From Macrophomina tecta (taxonomy: Eukaryota > Ascomycota > Dothideomycetes > Botryosphaeriales > Botryosphaeriaceae), in contig JAKSGN010000007.1 in NCBI GenBank assembly GCA_024180945.1, positions 4,402,001 through 4,466,000 of the forward strand: DNA of 64,000 bases, in the 5' to 3' direction. The first letter of the stretch is position 1, and each line of letters begins with the position of its first letter. The notes below the pieces were generated by a model that worked only from the letters and a program-made list of their open reading frames with translations, ran no database searches and was not told where the DNA came from. This document shows, piece after piece, positions 46,269 through 58,400 of the stretch. The translations under genes were made by a program, and so were the position numbers.

Positions 46269-47876
46269 ATGGTCCTCGAGCTCCACGTCTGGGGCCCGGC
46301 GTTCGGGCTCCCGTCAATTGACCCGGAATGCATTGCCGCCGTCGCCTATGCAAAGCTGACCCTGCGCGACGGCAGCTGGGTTGTCGTCGCCTCGCACGAT
46401 GTCGACAAGAGTCCGAACAGTGCGTGCGTCTCAGGAGTTGCCCCGTATGCCGTCCTCTGCTGACTGTCGCCGGACAGCTGATTTCCCGGCCCTGCGCAAT
46501 GGTCCGACCTGGGTAGCTGGCTTCAAGCCCATCGTGCAATATCTGCAAAAACACAGTGCCTCCGACCATGACCCCGACGGCCACCTGACCGAGCGCGAGC
46601 GCGCCGACACCACTGCGTATGCGCTCCGAGGACGCGCTGTGGCTCTCAGTGCTGACATGATGTGTATGCCAGCTTCACCTCCTTCCTACGCACGAACGCC
46701 CTGCCTCTCCTCGACCTGGCCCTCTACACCTCCGCTGCGAACTACTATCAAGCCACCGCCCCTGCATTTACTGCACTCCTGTCGTGGCACCTGAACTACA
46801 CGGTACCCCCTGCACGCCGCGACGCGGCTCGCGCCAGGACACAGCACCTGGGGCTGAGCTCTTTGGACATCGATACGGTCGACGACAGCCCGACAGAGGA
46901 TAGCTTCTCGGCCAATAAAAAGAACGCGGGCATAAACGACGACAGAGGCCCGGCTCCATACCGGCAAAGTATCCTGCCCTTCGCGCGGAAAAATGGCCTC
47001 AGGAACCTTCTCAGCCAGCCCGAGTACGCCGCGCGCTTCAAGCTCGACGCCCTCGCCAACGACTGCCTCGTACCGCTGGACGCCCTCCTCGGCCAAAATG
47101 AGGACAAAGAGCTCTTGCTCAGCCCTCCACACCCCACCACGCTTGATTGCTTAGCCCTGGGTTACCTGTCGCTCATGCTCTATCCCGAGCTGCCCTCGCC
47201 CTGGCTTGCCGACACATTACGCGTACGCTTTCCCCGCCTCGCCGCATACACCGACCGCATGCGCGCCCTCACAATCGGCTCCGTCGACGCCAAGCCCTCC
47301 GACCTGATGGCCCTCAATGATCTGCGCGGCAGCAACACCGAGCTCATCGCGAAGGGGCGCAGAGAGCTCGGCCTCGTGCTGCCGTGGGCCATCGCCGCAC
47401 CACCGTCGATCATCGGCACCGCGGGCAACATCGCCTGGAGCATCGCGACCAGGCTGCCCGTCGTCAAGCGCGCCCTCGTCAAAGACCCGGTCATGCCACC
47501 CGCTGGCAGGCCGCGATACGCGCCTAACGAAACGCTGCTGAACTCGCTGACGGCGCTAGCTGGCGCCGTTGCGGCCGGCGTCCTGGGCGCAGCGTATTAC
47601 GTCCAGAAGAACCCCAACCCCGGTGACGTCATCTTCAGGAATGAGGACGCCGCCGCATCGCCGTGGGGAGGCGGCGGCTTCGGTGAGCTTGGCAATTCCG
47701 GCTCGGCGTTGGCCGCGTTGGGGCATCAGCTGGACCTGGAGGCGCAGTGGAAGCGGGAGATGGAGGCGGAAAGGGAGAGACTGAATGGCTCGCCTAATGT
47801 GCAGGTCGATGTAGGGATCAGTGCACAGGAGGGAAAGGGTGGCGTGGGTGTGAAGGAGGAGATTCATGCTCCGTGA
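46269..47876 (+). CDS. Sam37/metaxin-like mitochondrial outer-membrane import protein
   Basis: Exons 46269-46419, 46478-46616 and 46673-47876 give about 497 residues. The N-terminal thioredoxin/GST-like region (MVLELHVWGPAFGLPSIDPE, FPALRNGPTWVAGFKPIVQYL) and the GST-C-like region (LDLALYTSAANYY, TLDCLALGYLSLMLYPELPSPWL) match the Sam37/Tom37/metaxin family. Introns 46420-46477 and 46617-46672 restore KSPN-TDFPALRNG and DTTA-FTSFLRTNAL. Near residues 383-407 a hydrophobic stretch (LTALAGAVAAGVLGAAYYV) could insert in the outer membrane. The protein would act in the sorting and assembly machinery, inserting beta-barrel proteins from the cytosolic face. An upstream in-frame ATG at 46236 exists, but the family normally starts at the MVLELHVWGP block. 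Confidence 0.85.
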
Positions 47877-48934
47877 GAGGCTGCCTTAGGCGGGGAGAAA
47901 CGTAGGATGGAATAGCCCATATTTGCTCTGCTTTGTATAACATTATAGCCGCTACGGTGGATTCTGGATCATAAAATTTTATTCTGCTCTTTATTTTTGC
48001 AACGGTAAATGCTCGTGGCCTATGTAATTATTTTTGTGGCGGCTGATTGCTACTCTTTTGAATGACGAAAACATTAAAGAACACTAAATTCAGGCGAGCC
48101 GTACATGTAGTGCCACACGGGGAAGACTTCCATCAACTCGGAAGCTTCCACAGAACCTTTTGCCCTGAAGTCATACCACTGGCTTGCTCAGCCGAGTGCA
48201 ACATGAGCTTTGCTTCATTGATGGGGTATATCTTAATCCCTGGCACTGACTTCTTCAAAGTGGATTGCGCAATATTGTGAAAGAGCACCTCACTGATGAC
48301 GCGAGACGGCTATAGTACCTATGCTTGGTCTCACAAATTATGCAAGGAAACCAACGGGCATCTAATGAGGGGTTCAAGCTTTCGTCAGACGAAAGTAGTC
48401 AATCTGAGTGACGACATTGCCGTCGGACGAGTGCTCAGCGCCCACGCCTGGTCTGCTACACTTCTCATGTCACCACCTTCGCGCTCCAATACGAGTCGTG
48501 AGCAAGAAGTGCTCTCACCCTGCTGACAAGGAGCTGCACTGTGACGTACATACATGTCGCTGCACCACACGATTTAGACTTTTGCTACCCTCCACTATCG
48601 ACAAACGGCAACTCTTACCATTATCATTCTCACCGCCAGCTCTTAAGCCTTACCGCTCTACTTACCCTTCCAGACAACGCAGACCGCACCTTCAGCCCTC
48701 CCCCCGCAAACCCGGCGTCTTCCGCACCACCAGCGCAGATCGCAAACTCTAATCTCCCTTCCACCGGACAATCGCACGTCTCCGATCGGCAAGCCACGAT
48801 CGCATAAACCCCACCTCTGAGATACGTCGACTCACCCAGCAAGGAAGGGGCAAAGAGGACCGGTGAGCCTCAGAACACTGCCATACACGTAGAAGCTTTC
48901 CCGAATCCGCCACATACTGCTGCTCAACAGCTCT

Positions 48935-48940
<6 letters not shown>

Positions 48941-48967
<27 letters not shown>
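48941..48967 (+). repeat. (CT)13 microsatellite
   Basis: A perfect CT run continuing into CCCTCCCTCTCCC. Confidence 0.9.
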
Positions 48968-48971
<4 letters not shown>

Positions 48972-49241
48972 CCTCTCCCAAACATTCCGGGGAGGTAAAC
49001 ATAAAAATCACATACGTCACCGACGGAACACCTTGAAACCGCGCGCGCTGAAACACCAACAACCATCACCATCAACAAATCGCAAACATCACGATACCTG
49101 AGCCACCCTCGCACTCTAACGCACCGCTATAGCACCTAATATCACGTATACGCATGCATACCCCGCCTCACTCGCGCAAAAGCCGCATAGCGAAAAACTC
49201 AAAATGTCTTTAAGCTTCTAGTCTTACCCTTGCCCAAGAAG

Positions 49242-49258
49242 AAAAAAAAAAAAAAAAA
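49242..49258 (+). repeat. Poly-A homopolymer (17 A)
   Basis: A run between CAAGAAG and GAAGAGGAG. Confidence 0.9.
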
Positions 49259-49323
49259 GAAGAGGAGAGCATCGGCTTCCAGCGGCTGAGTCGGACTTCC
49301 TTGCACGCTCGCCCCGTAAAAAT

Positions 49324-49344
49324 AAAAAAAAAAAAAAAAAAAAG
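49324..49344 (+). repeat. Poly-A homopolymer (21 A) followed by (GA)n
   Basis: 21 A followed directly by GAGAGAGAGAG. Confidence 0.9.
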
Positions 49345-50108
49345 AGAGAGAGCTGAAACAGCGGCGACAGCTGTCAGAGTTACATGCGCAAGTGTCAGAG
49401 CTGACGACGCACTATCATTCGCTCTCTCGCAATCGCAGGGAGCGAGAAAGAGGCAGGCTAAGATCAGCATAGATTCCCGCTGCAACATGCTCTTGCATGC
49501 AGAAACCGACGAGAAAACGCGCTACCACTTAGGGCCCCGAGAAAAAAAAAAAAAAAACACTAATTGCCTTGGTCGCAAGCTAAGGACTTTTTTTTTTCGA
49601 CCAGGGAAAATACGAAGTACGAATGCGTGCATGTTGCGATTAACCTCTTCTGCCTTATGCAAGGCCCGCTGCACCCCGCCCCCTCCTCCCTCCGCTATAG
49701 ACAGCTCCTTCTCCAGGAATCGTCGATCGATACTATGTTGGCTAAAGCCTGTAACACTCCTGTACGCCGCGCTATCAAAAAGCTGCTTCCGACGCACTTC
49801 TCGTACTACCTTGCTTGTACGACTTATATGAGCGAAAGAGCAAAAGAAAAATAAAATAAAATATAAAGAATAGCGAAGAAAAAGAAAAGAAAACTAATCG
49901 CCACCATCCCTACCTTCGCAGCATGAAGAAGTGGCATCAGGCGGCCACAAGGAACGTCGCTGCTGTTTCCCAGCCGGCCCTCCCCCCCACCATTCTGAAA
50001 CCCGAGCACACCATGAAACACTTTCCATTTCGTTTGAAACCAATCCCCACAAAACACCCATGCACTCCGTAACGCCTCAGCCGGCCCCTTCTCGCCATCT
50101 ATCACCGT

Positions 50109-53100
50109 TCATGCCGTACTGCCAGCCCTACTACTCCTGCTGGCACCATCCTCACCACGATCGCTACCGGAATGTCGCCTATTGTAGTACCTTTGCTTGA
50201 ATAACGAGAACATGTTCTTCTCCACCTGTCGCGCGGGCGTAGTACGTGGCGGCGGAGTAGGCATGCCACTCAGCGTCCTCTCCTTCGTCTGCGGTCTGGC
50301 AGCCGTAGTAGCCAAGGCCGACGGCGGCGGAGCCGTCGTACTCGTCTCCAGCCGCTTAGCCGGTGGTGGCGGCACCGAGATACCTGGCGGCCTTGGGCGC
50401 TTGACCTGTGGCGCTGCCGATGACGAAGAAGGCGGGCCGGCCTGCTGATTCGATGCCGTCGGAATCCTGCTTTGGGCTCGAGCTCTGGGCGGCGGTGGTG
50501 ATGGTGCAGTGCCGGTGGAGTTGGTGTTCTTTTGCTTGAACGCTGAGCCCGGAGCTGGCGGTGGTAGCTTGCGGAGAAGGGCGTGCGTAGAAGCAGGTGG
50601 CTGTGTAGTCCTGGGAACCGCAGAAGGTGGGGAGGTGGCGGCTGCGGCTGGAGGGGGCGAAGGATGTCTCGGATGTTGCTGGATCGGCGAGCCGAGCGAA
50701 CCTTGCTGCTGCTGTCTGCGTGTCGGTCTTGGTTCGACAAGGATTCTGTTTGATCCAGTGGGGTTAGGTGATTGAGGTTGCCGTTCCTGTTGTTTCTTGG
50801 AGTGCTCTGGGCGCCCGTAGTCTCCAGTTCGTGAAAATCGACCGTTACTTCGTCCGGCCGTAACATTGGGCGTTGAGGTTTTCTCCCTACCGTAGCCAAG
50901 ACCCGAGGCTTTCCTCAGAGGGGTGGGTCTTTCTCTGTTGTTTTGCCTCGCAAGGACTTTTGCTAGGGTGTCCTCATTCACGACTTCTTCAGTGAACTTT
51001 GGTCTGCGGACCCTCTCGAAATAGTAATCGTCCCAGTGCAAGAACTGGATGCCTTCTTTGAGACATTCCTCTGTGTACGGTTTGTACTCCGTCCAGTTTC
51101 GAGCGATATAATCATCCCAGAGGAACGGATGGAATCCACCTTTGGAATTACGCACTAGCTTGTCTAGCGTTCTGCAGAGATTCTCGAAGTGCTTGCGGGT
51201 GCCAGTATACTCAGGATATGCTCGGCAGAACTGGGCGAAGATCTCATCCGTGTTTGGAACGGCTGATGTGCTTCCCACAGGATCAGCTTGGGCAACAGAG
51301 AACGTTCTCCTGCTGCCACTATTTTTAGATTGCAGAGCTTGCTCTGAGCCTGTCACAAGGATCTCACAACCTGTTGAGTCTCTGACAGGCGTTCCCGACT
51401 GATCCCTAGCCTGGCCCTGCTTCGCATTCGCGAGAGAACGCTTGGGCGTCGAAATCTCGCGATCCAGGGTAATACCAGTACTTGTGTTCGGCGAATTGTG
51501 AGCCTCCCTGCGGAAGGATTCTGAATGGACAGGCAGTACGGTTTCCTCGACGACGCCAGTGTATTCTTTCGCGCTTGTAGACTGGGCGTTCGCGCTTGGC
51601 TGTGGCGCAGAGTCAACACGAGCAACCTGAAACCGCTCATCCACGCCAATTGCGTCATGAGGAATAGTTTGTGAAACCTTATCTGTGTCTGTGATCGGCA
51701 ATGGCGCATGATCGAAGTCAAGGATCTGTTCGTCACTGTTGGACGGGCTGCTGGCTTGCGACAGTTTTGGTTCTTCATGTAATGATGCGAGTGGCCCCGG
51801 GCCCGAGCCTGAGGGCTGCTGTGAGATATGAGGTCTGCCCTGCTCGCAGTTGTTCGGACTCTGTTGCCCCTGTCCGGTGACTTGCTGATCTCGAGCACGA
51901 AGTTGGCTTGAGGGTGGGGAAACAGATCTCGACGTGCTTAAGGCGTGTGAACTGGAAGCACTACGTCTGTGAGACAACGGAATGTCCCGGGCGCCAATTC
52001 CATCTTGGAAAAATTTTCGTCGTTGTTCTCTAAAAAACTTAGACGGGGTTTGGGACATATGAGGCAAGTGCTCGTCCTGGCTGAAGTGATAGCGCGAAGA
52101 AATCTTCTTTACGCGTTTGTGGTTCAAGTCGGACGGCGGAGAATGCGCTTCACGCTTACTGGATAACCCTTCAGAATGAGGAGTAGAGGAGCTATTTGCT
52201 GAAAAGGAACTCCTTGGTCCAGGGCTGCTCGTTTTGGCAGATGGGCTCTTCGCTTCGCGATGACCTCTCTCTGAAGCCGCAATGCGGCTCAGTTGTTCCG
52301 AGCACTCAGACCCCATCTCATTACGAATTTGCCGCTCAACGAGCGCGTTCTCGTTGTCTGGAAATACCAGCATCTTGCTCTCAGCTGCCCCGTCGAAAGC
52401 GGTAACGGTCTCAGGCGCTTTTTTGTGCGGCTCTCTTGCAATCTCGTAAGAGCATGGTATTACCGGCGCTGAGGAATGTGTGATGTATCGTTCCTTGCGG
52501 GGTGAAGATTGACGAACCTCAGTGCTCGATCTGCGTGGTCTTGAATCAGAAGAAGTCGTCCTGCTTGGGGTTTCAGATAGGTGTAGATGGGTGTACGACG
52601 CGCCAGACGAGGAAATTTGTCGCGACATCGAGGTCTTGGGGCCACCCGGTTGCGAAGAAAGAGCATGTGGCTGCACTTGTGGTCTTTTGGAGACCAAGCG
52701 TGACTGTGATGCTTTGATATCAGAAAGAGGCCTTGGTATAGACATTTCCAGATCTGAATCCTCATCATTTACATCTTCGCGAATCTTGGAGGATATAGGT
52801 GCTAAGGGCGGGGATGAAGATGGCTCAATTCCGTCGTGCCTTAAGGCTGCCTGATCTTGATCCCGACCAGATCGGCTCATGCCACTCAAGCCTTGTGCCT
52901 CGGCAAAGCTGCTGTCCGGTGGCAAATCCGCAAAATGCTGCTTCGGTTGCACAGGCGAGGATGACCAGCTGGGTGGAGTTGCTGGCGGTGGCTGTGTGCT
53001 CAAGATATCACCCGAAGAATCCGGTAGCTCGCGTGGTGGGCTTGGCCTAAGGATCCACCCGCTACTACCATTGTCTTCGTCGACGTGTCCCTGCCCTTGT

Positions 53101-54678
53101 TCTCGAACACCTGTCGCTTGGCAGTGTCGGTTTTTAGCCAAAGCCAACAACTCCGTCAAGATAGCGCTTGGCACGTTACCCATAGGAAAGCTTTGGCCGA
53201 TTGGGGAAGGCAGAATAGAATTGGATTTCTTCAAAATATTCTCTTGGTCCTGAGGAATCCTGCAAACCGAGCGCGAAACAGGCAAAATGCAGTTCCACTG
53301 AGTATGGCGAATAAAGGGTCCTCTCCGGTTCCGGGGAGCCTCATGTGGAATGTCGTTCTCGATCGTTGGTATGATGCTAGGGATGCTCGAATTTGTTGTT
53401 GGAACATTGGAACTGCTCGCCATGGGGATTTGGTAAGATGTGGGTATTGTATCTATGTTGCGTGAATCCGGCATCGGTGGGATGTGTACGGTAGGTCCAG
53501 CACCTTCGAAATCGATTTTGTCGATGGGAGAATCTGCATTTACAGCTTCTGTTTGCCCACCCTGCTCATTCACCTGTTCTGTTCCGTCCTCTCCAACACC
53601 TAAGACAGGTTCACCTTCATCGGACTCTCCAGGAGAGTTGTCCGCAACCAATATGCACTCGTTTTGATCAATGCCCTTTTCTGCTTTCTGCGGCCCGACG
53701 TCAGGACTTTGACTCCTGCTGAGTGAATGGGATCGCACTGATTGTGTGGTCTGTGAAACAGTTCTTGGAGGTGCGGGTGGAGGCATCAGCGATTTGTCCG
53801 CGGCGGTCGTTGGGCGTGTCCGCGACCGCAACAACTCTAGGATTAGCTGCGGTTCCTGATCCCTTCCTTGGTCCGCGAGTCTCGGTGATTCCACCGTCGG
53901 TGATTGCTCTCTCTTGATACGCGTTTCGACTTGTGAGTTGCTCCTTTTCAGGACAGGCAACTGCGAAAATGGCGTCTGTGTCCCAAACTGAGAATATGCC
54001 TCTTCTTCCGGCGCTCCTTGGGACAGCATGTCGTCATCAGATCGCATGGCCAGATCGTCCATGCCTACTTCCTCAGGGTCCTCGGATTTGACGTTATGCA
54101 ATTGATTGAGTAATCTCTCCATTTTCGGCCGTCTCTGCACGGGGGAAGGTTCGCCGTGGATCGGAGAGCCCCCAGGCCCCTTGATATCGGCAAGAATGAG
54201 AAGAATATAGATCGGGTCCTCGTCAATGGTACTCCATATTGGGATGACAAGCTCGAACTGTGTGATGGACAAAATACCGCCCGCCGTTTTACATGTAATT
54301 GGGCGCTTTGCTTTATTTTCAAAGTCAGCAGCGACCTTCCCCGAAAACCTTGCCTTAATGGAGTTCTTGCGATCGGATATTATGGCTTCGATAGGCGCAT
54401 CTTCTTGGACCTGCGTGAACTAGCGACAGGTGAGTTGGGATTTCAAAGCAGGGATCACGGTGAGTTCTCACCTTCACAATCTGGGCAAGAGGGCGCTCAA
54501 TCGCACTCATGTAGACTTTCAAGCGGAGGTTTGAACCATCGTTTTCGAAAACTTCCGCGAGCTGCTGGGAGCTAGGGTTGTTTGCGCGCGTATCCGCACC
54601 TTCGGCCCAGTAGTCCACCGCAGTTTCCAGCTCACTTTCGAGCCTTTCGCCTAGCCAGGGCCGGAGACCGCCAGACAT
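50109..54678 (-). CDS. TPP1/ACD-like shelterin (telomere) protein
   Basis: Exons 54678-54472 and 54419-50109 give about 1505 residues. The N-terminus MSGGLRPWLGERLESELETA is followed by a segment predicted to form an OB fold (about residues 25-165). It includes APIEAIISDRKNSIKARFSG, RPITCKTAGGILSITQFELV and YILLILADIKGPGG. This matches the fungal TPP1/ACD/Est3-like N-terminal domain. Intron 54420-54471 joins QIVK to FTQVQEDAP inside that domain. The next 900 or so residues are low complexity (Ser, Pro, Gln, Glu). A conserved block near residues 1085-1180 (GGFHPFLWDDYIARNWTEY, HWDDYYFERVRRPKF) likely binds a partner. The C-terminal part is basic and Pro-rich. TPP1 proteins recruit telomerase and link Pot1 to the duplex telomere complex. 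It is much longer than fission yeast Tpz1 (about 500 residues). The assignment rests on OB-like sequence and start pattern, so it is good but not certain. Confidence 0.65.
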
Positions 54679-55414
54679 TGTATGAAACTCCCCGCTCCTA
54701 GCTTGAGATGCCTAGGGCAACATTGCCGGATCATCAATTGGTGTTGGAAGCTGCCAGCGGCGAGTGCTTATTGTGGTTGGCACGGAACGCGGTGGCTCGA
54801 GATGTATGCGCCAAGGTAGAAAGCGGCGAATATGGAGGGCGAGGGGTGGAATGATATGCGCAATGTCTTCCGTGAGAGCGGCAATCGAAGAGAAGCTGGC
54901 GGCGGTGGTGATGGGCGGCGGCGGGGAGACGAGTGATGTGAGACTCAGACGCGACAACGCGTGCGGGGGAAGCGGGCGACGCGCCTGCCCGTGACGCTCG
55001 GCAGCCGAGTCATGTCCAGGCCAGGGTCCGCGGAAAATGTATTGATCCGCGGCAGGCGCGCTCGGTGGCAGCTGCACGAGGCGTCATCCGCTGGGATCAT
55101 CGCCAGCCAGCCAGCGTTTCTTGTGCTGTTGTTGTGAACGTGCACCCACTTCCGTGCTGTGACTTCCAGCCTCTCCTCCCGCCCACGCCTGCTGCTGCTC
55201 ATGCCTGTGCCGGTCGTGCAGTCCACCACGGCTCACGCGCCTGTCCCCGTCTTTGCCTGGCCGTAGCCACCTCTGCCCGCCACCCCGCCGAGTCAGTCGT
55301 TCCTCGATCTTCCATGACCATCACGCGCCGCCAATCTAAATCGGCCCTCTATATCTGCCCACGCACTACGCTGTCACTGCCAGCCCGATGCTGTAGCCTC
55401 CCACCGCACGCACC
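54679..55414. promoter_or_regulatory. Bidirectional promoter region of TPP1-like and FAB1-like genes
   Basis: 736 bp separate the divergent start codons at 54678 (minus) and 55415 (plus). A CTATAT motif near 55350 lies about 65 bp before the kinase start. Otherwise the region is C-rich on the plus strand, as expected for a fungal leader. Confidence 0.45.
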
Positions 55415-58400
55415 ATGCCCTCGTCCCACGTCCAGGATGCGCCCAGTCCCTCCACCTCGGCCCTCCGTCTCTCGCTCGGTCCTCTTGGCCGCACCTCGCG
55501 CCGAGGCTCCATAGCTTCTCTGTCTTCGCGTGGGCCTGTGGACAGGGAAGTCTTGCGGGAGGCGCTTGATCAGATACATACTTCGGCCTCGCGCTCCGAG
55601 ACCCTCACCACCTTTGATCAGTTTGCCTCTCCGCCGCCGCCGTCGATCCACGAGAGCAAGGGCATAACTGGAGACCTGGTGCAGGGAGGTCTGAGCGGGC
55701 TGTACAACCGATTCAAGACATCTGTCGGTAGAGGCAAAGAGCATGCTGCCGTTCCTCCTAGCCCTACCCTGGGCTACGAGAGCGACGGCTCCGTGGCCAG
55801 CTCCAAGGCGAACGGGAAACGCAAGGCCTCCAAGAGCGTCGCGGGAACCACGGTCTCTTCGCCTGTCCTCTTGTCCTCACCGCCTTCCCATGTACAGTCT
55901 CCGCTGGTAAATACTTTCAAAGAAGCTGGCGTGCTCCCGCCTCTGTCCTCCGAGAACTCGAGCACTTCACGCGCTTCTCCAAGCACACCTCAGTCCCCTC
56001 TGCCTCTGCAAGCCAAGTCCAAGCCTCTCGCGTCTATCACGCCTGTTGAGCATGCCATGGGGAGAACGCGGAATAGCTCGAGATCCGGGTCAATATCTGA
56101 ACACCATGTCCGCCGTGCTAGTCAGTCGACCACGTCTTCTCAATTGGAGAGGATTGCACCGCCTCGTAGCATCCCCAGGAGTCAGCCAGATCAACAGCCA
56201 GAACAGTCGCGGCCGTCACTTGCCAGCCGGATGTCGGAAGATGATGATTCTAGCGTCTTTGGCGAGGATGACATGGTCCTTATTGACGAACTGCCCTTGC
56301 ATGACACCAGTAGCTTCTTTGCCCCTCGATCGGAGTTCTCTCAAGGCCAGCCTGGACCTATCGTGCACAGCGCCCCACTCACCCGGAAGAATAGTCAAAC
56401 CACTCAGACTAATTTCGCAAGAGAGTCCAAGGAAGCGCTCGCGATGCAATCAAATGCCGGCGATGCGCCCAGCGAGGCCACAGTCAAGTCTAACAAACCC
56501 GACACGCCCACATCAGCAGCAGGGGGGCCTGCGAGGCCACCAATGATACAGATCGGCCCCTCACACTTGCCGGGATACCGTCCTTCACGAGCGTCCTCAT
56601 CAGATGGGATGAGCTCTCTCACAACTGTGGCACCGGCGCAGCCTCGTCACCCCAGTTTTCAGCAGCCCGACGATCATCACCGTTCTGTTTCCCAGACGCG
56701 GCAACCGGATATGCGGAGTAGTAACAGTACCCTCGCTCAGATGAAGCGACGTGTCCTTGGAAAAGAGTTTTGGATGAGAGATGAAAATGCTAAAGATTGC
56801 TTCTATTGTGGAGAGGTCTTCTCCACCTTCCGCCGCAAACACCATTGCCGTAAGCCTTTTCCTTCCGCCGACATATTCTGCATATTCCCACTCTCTAAAC
56901 GCTGATGCGTGGCAGGAACCTGTGGCCAAATTTTCGACGCAAAATGCACGTCGTTGGTGTCTGGAAAGGTGTTCGGACAGTCGGGCAACATCAGGGTGTG
57001 CAAGCCATGTGAGGCGATAATCAACGGTAATGAAGATGACTCCTCGGATTACTCTGAGGACGCCGACCAGAGCTCTCTTTTTGAGAGCGAGGCGATTTCA
57101 AGGCCTTTGGACCGAAGAGGCTCCATGGGCACAGACGCATCGAAAGGAGATGCTTCCAAAGGGGCTCTTGGTTCTCATAATGTCAAGGCGAGAGATCACA
57201 CAAAAATCGGCACACCAATGATGGGTATCCCAACCTCCCGGAAACCAGGTGAGAAGAGGCTTCGCTCTGCTGTTATTGAGTTTAATGCCGGCCAATCTGC
57301 CTTGTCTCGACCTAGCTCTTCAAGATCCCTGCGTTCTCTGAGTATGAGGCCTCTTTCGTCTTCTGGACATCGACGGCATCATTCGCGACACCAGCACATG
57401 CGTAGCCTCAAGGACGAACGCGCGCCATTTCATCGTCATCAGACGGAAGAGCTTGAGAAGAGATCCTCGCTACCTGCTTTCCACAACGACAGCATCATCG
57501 ACCCCGATCTTGCAGCCTTCATGTCCGATGAAGACTCGAGCGAAGACGACCAGCCCAGCATCTTTGCCACCTTAAGCAATGAAACCCAAGAGACGAACGA
57601 AAGTGACAGGAATGGACTTGGCGGCCTCTTGTCGGTGATCAAAAAAGGAAAATCGCGTACTGGTGACAGAAGTATAGCTGCCCAATTAGCGACCCCGATG
57701 CGTGATTTCGACACGGCAAGCATTTCGAGCCGACACGTGCCCCGCCACAATCGGCGGCGGAACCTCAGCGTCAGCAGCCTGACTCACAGACCGTTGCCGC
57801 GACGGAGCAAGAGCAACAGCCTACTCAAGCCATTCGGTATCAACCTGGCAAGTATCGTCGGCGGTCAATCTGGAACAATGTCAACCCTCGCGCAAGTCAG
57901 CGGCAGTGGATCAAAGATGGTTAGGAGTGCGTCTATGCGCGGCGAACATGCACCTGCTGTGGAACTCAACCGCGCAAGTTTGCAACATGTCAGAAAGTTG
58001 CTTCGTCAAATGCTCCAAGATGCAAATGTTGCGGCCGCATCAAGTTGGGAAAAGGCTTTGATGCCTATTCTTTTGCGGTGCACAGATGATGTGAACCCAG
58101 ATGTGCAGCGCAGCGACGATATCGATGTTCGACACTACATCAAGCTCAAGAAGATTCCAGGAGGAAGGCCGGGAGACACTTCATACATCTCAGGCGTTGT
58201 GTTCAGCAAGAATGTGGCGCTCAAAAGCATGCCCCGGAGCATTCCCCAGCCTCGAGTGCTCATCGTCACTTTCCCTATCGAGTATGCTCGCCACCAGCAG
58301 CATTTCATGAGCTTGGAACCAGTCATTGCGCAGGAGCGAGAGTTCCTGCGAAACCTTGTGGGACGTATCGCTGCGCTAAACCCTCAAGTTTTGTTCGTGC

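Larger units (their letters stand above)
47877..50108. other. Intergenic, rich in simple repeats
   Basis: About 2.2 kb between the convergent 3' ends of the Sam37-like gene and the TPP1-like gene. It has a (CT)13 run, several long poly-A runs (49242-49258, 49324-49344 and 49542-49557) and C/A-rich stretches (48,590-48,800 and 49,040-49,200) that resemble 5' leaders. The ATG at 49204 after the second stretch opens only five codons. No gene is supported. Confidence 0.5.
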
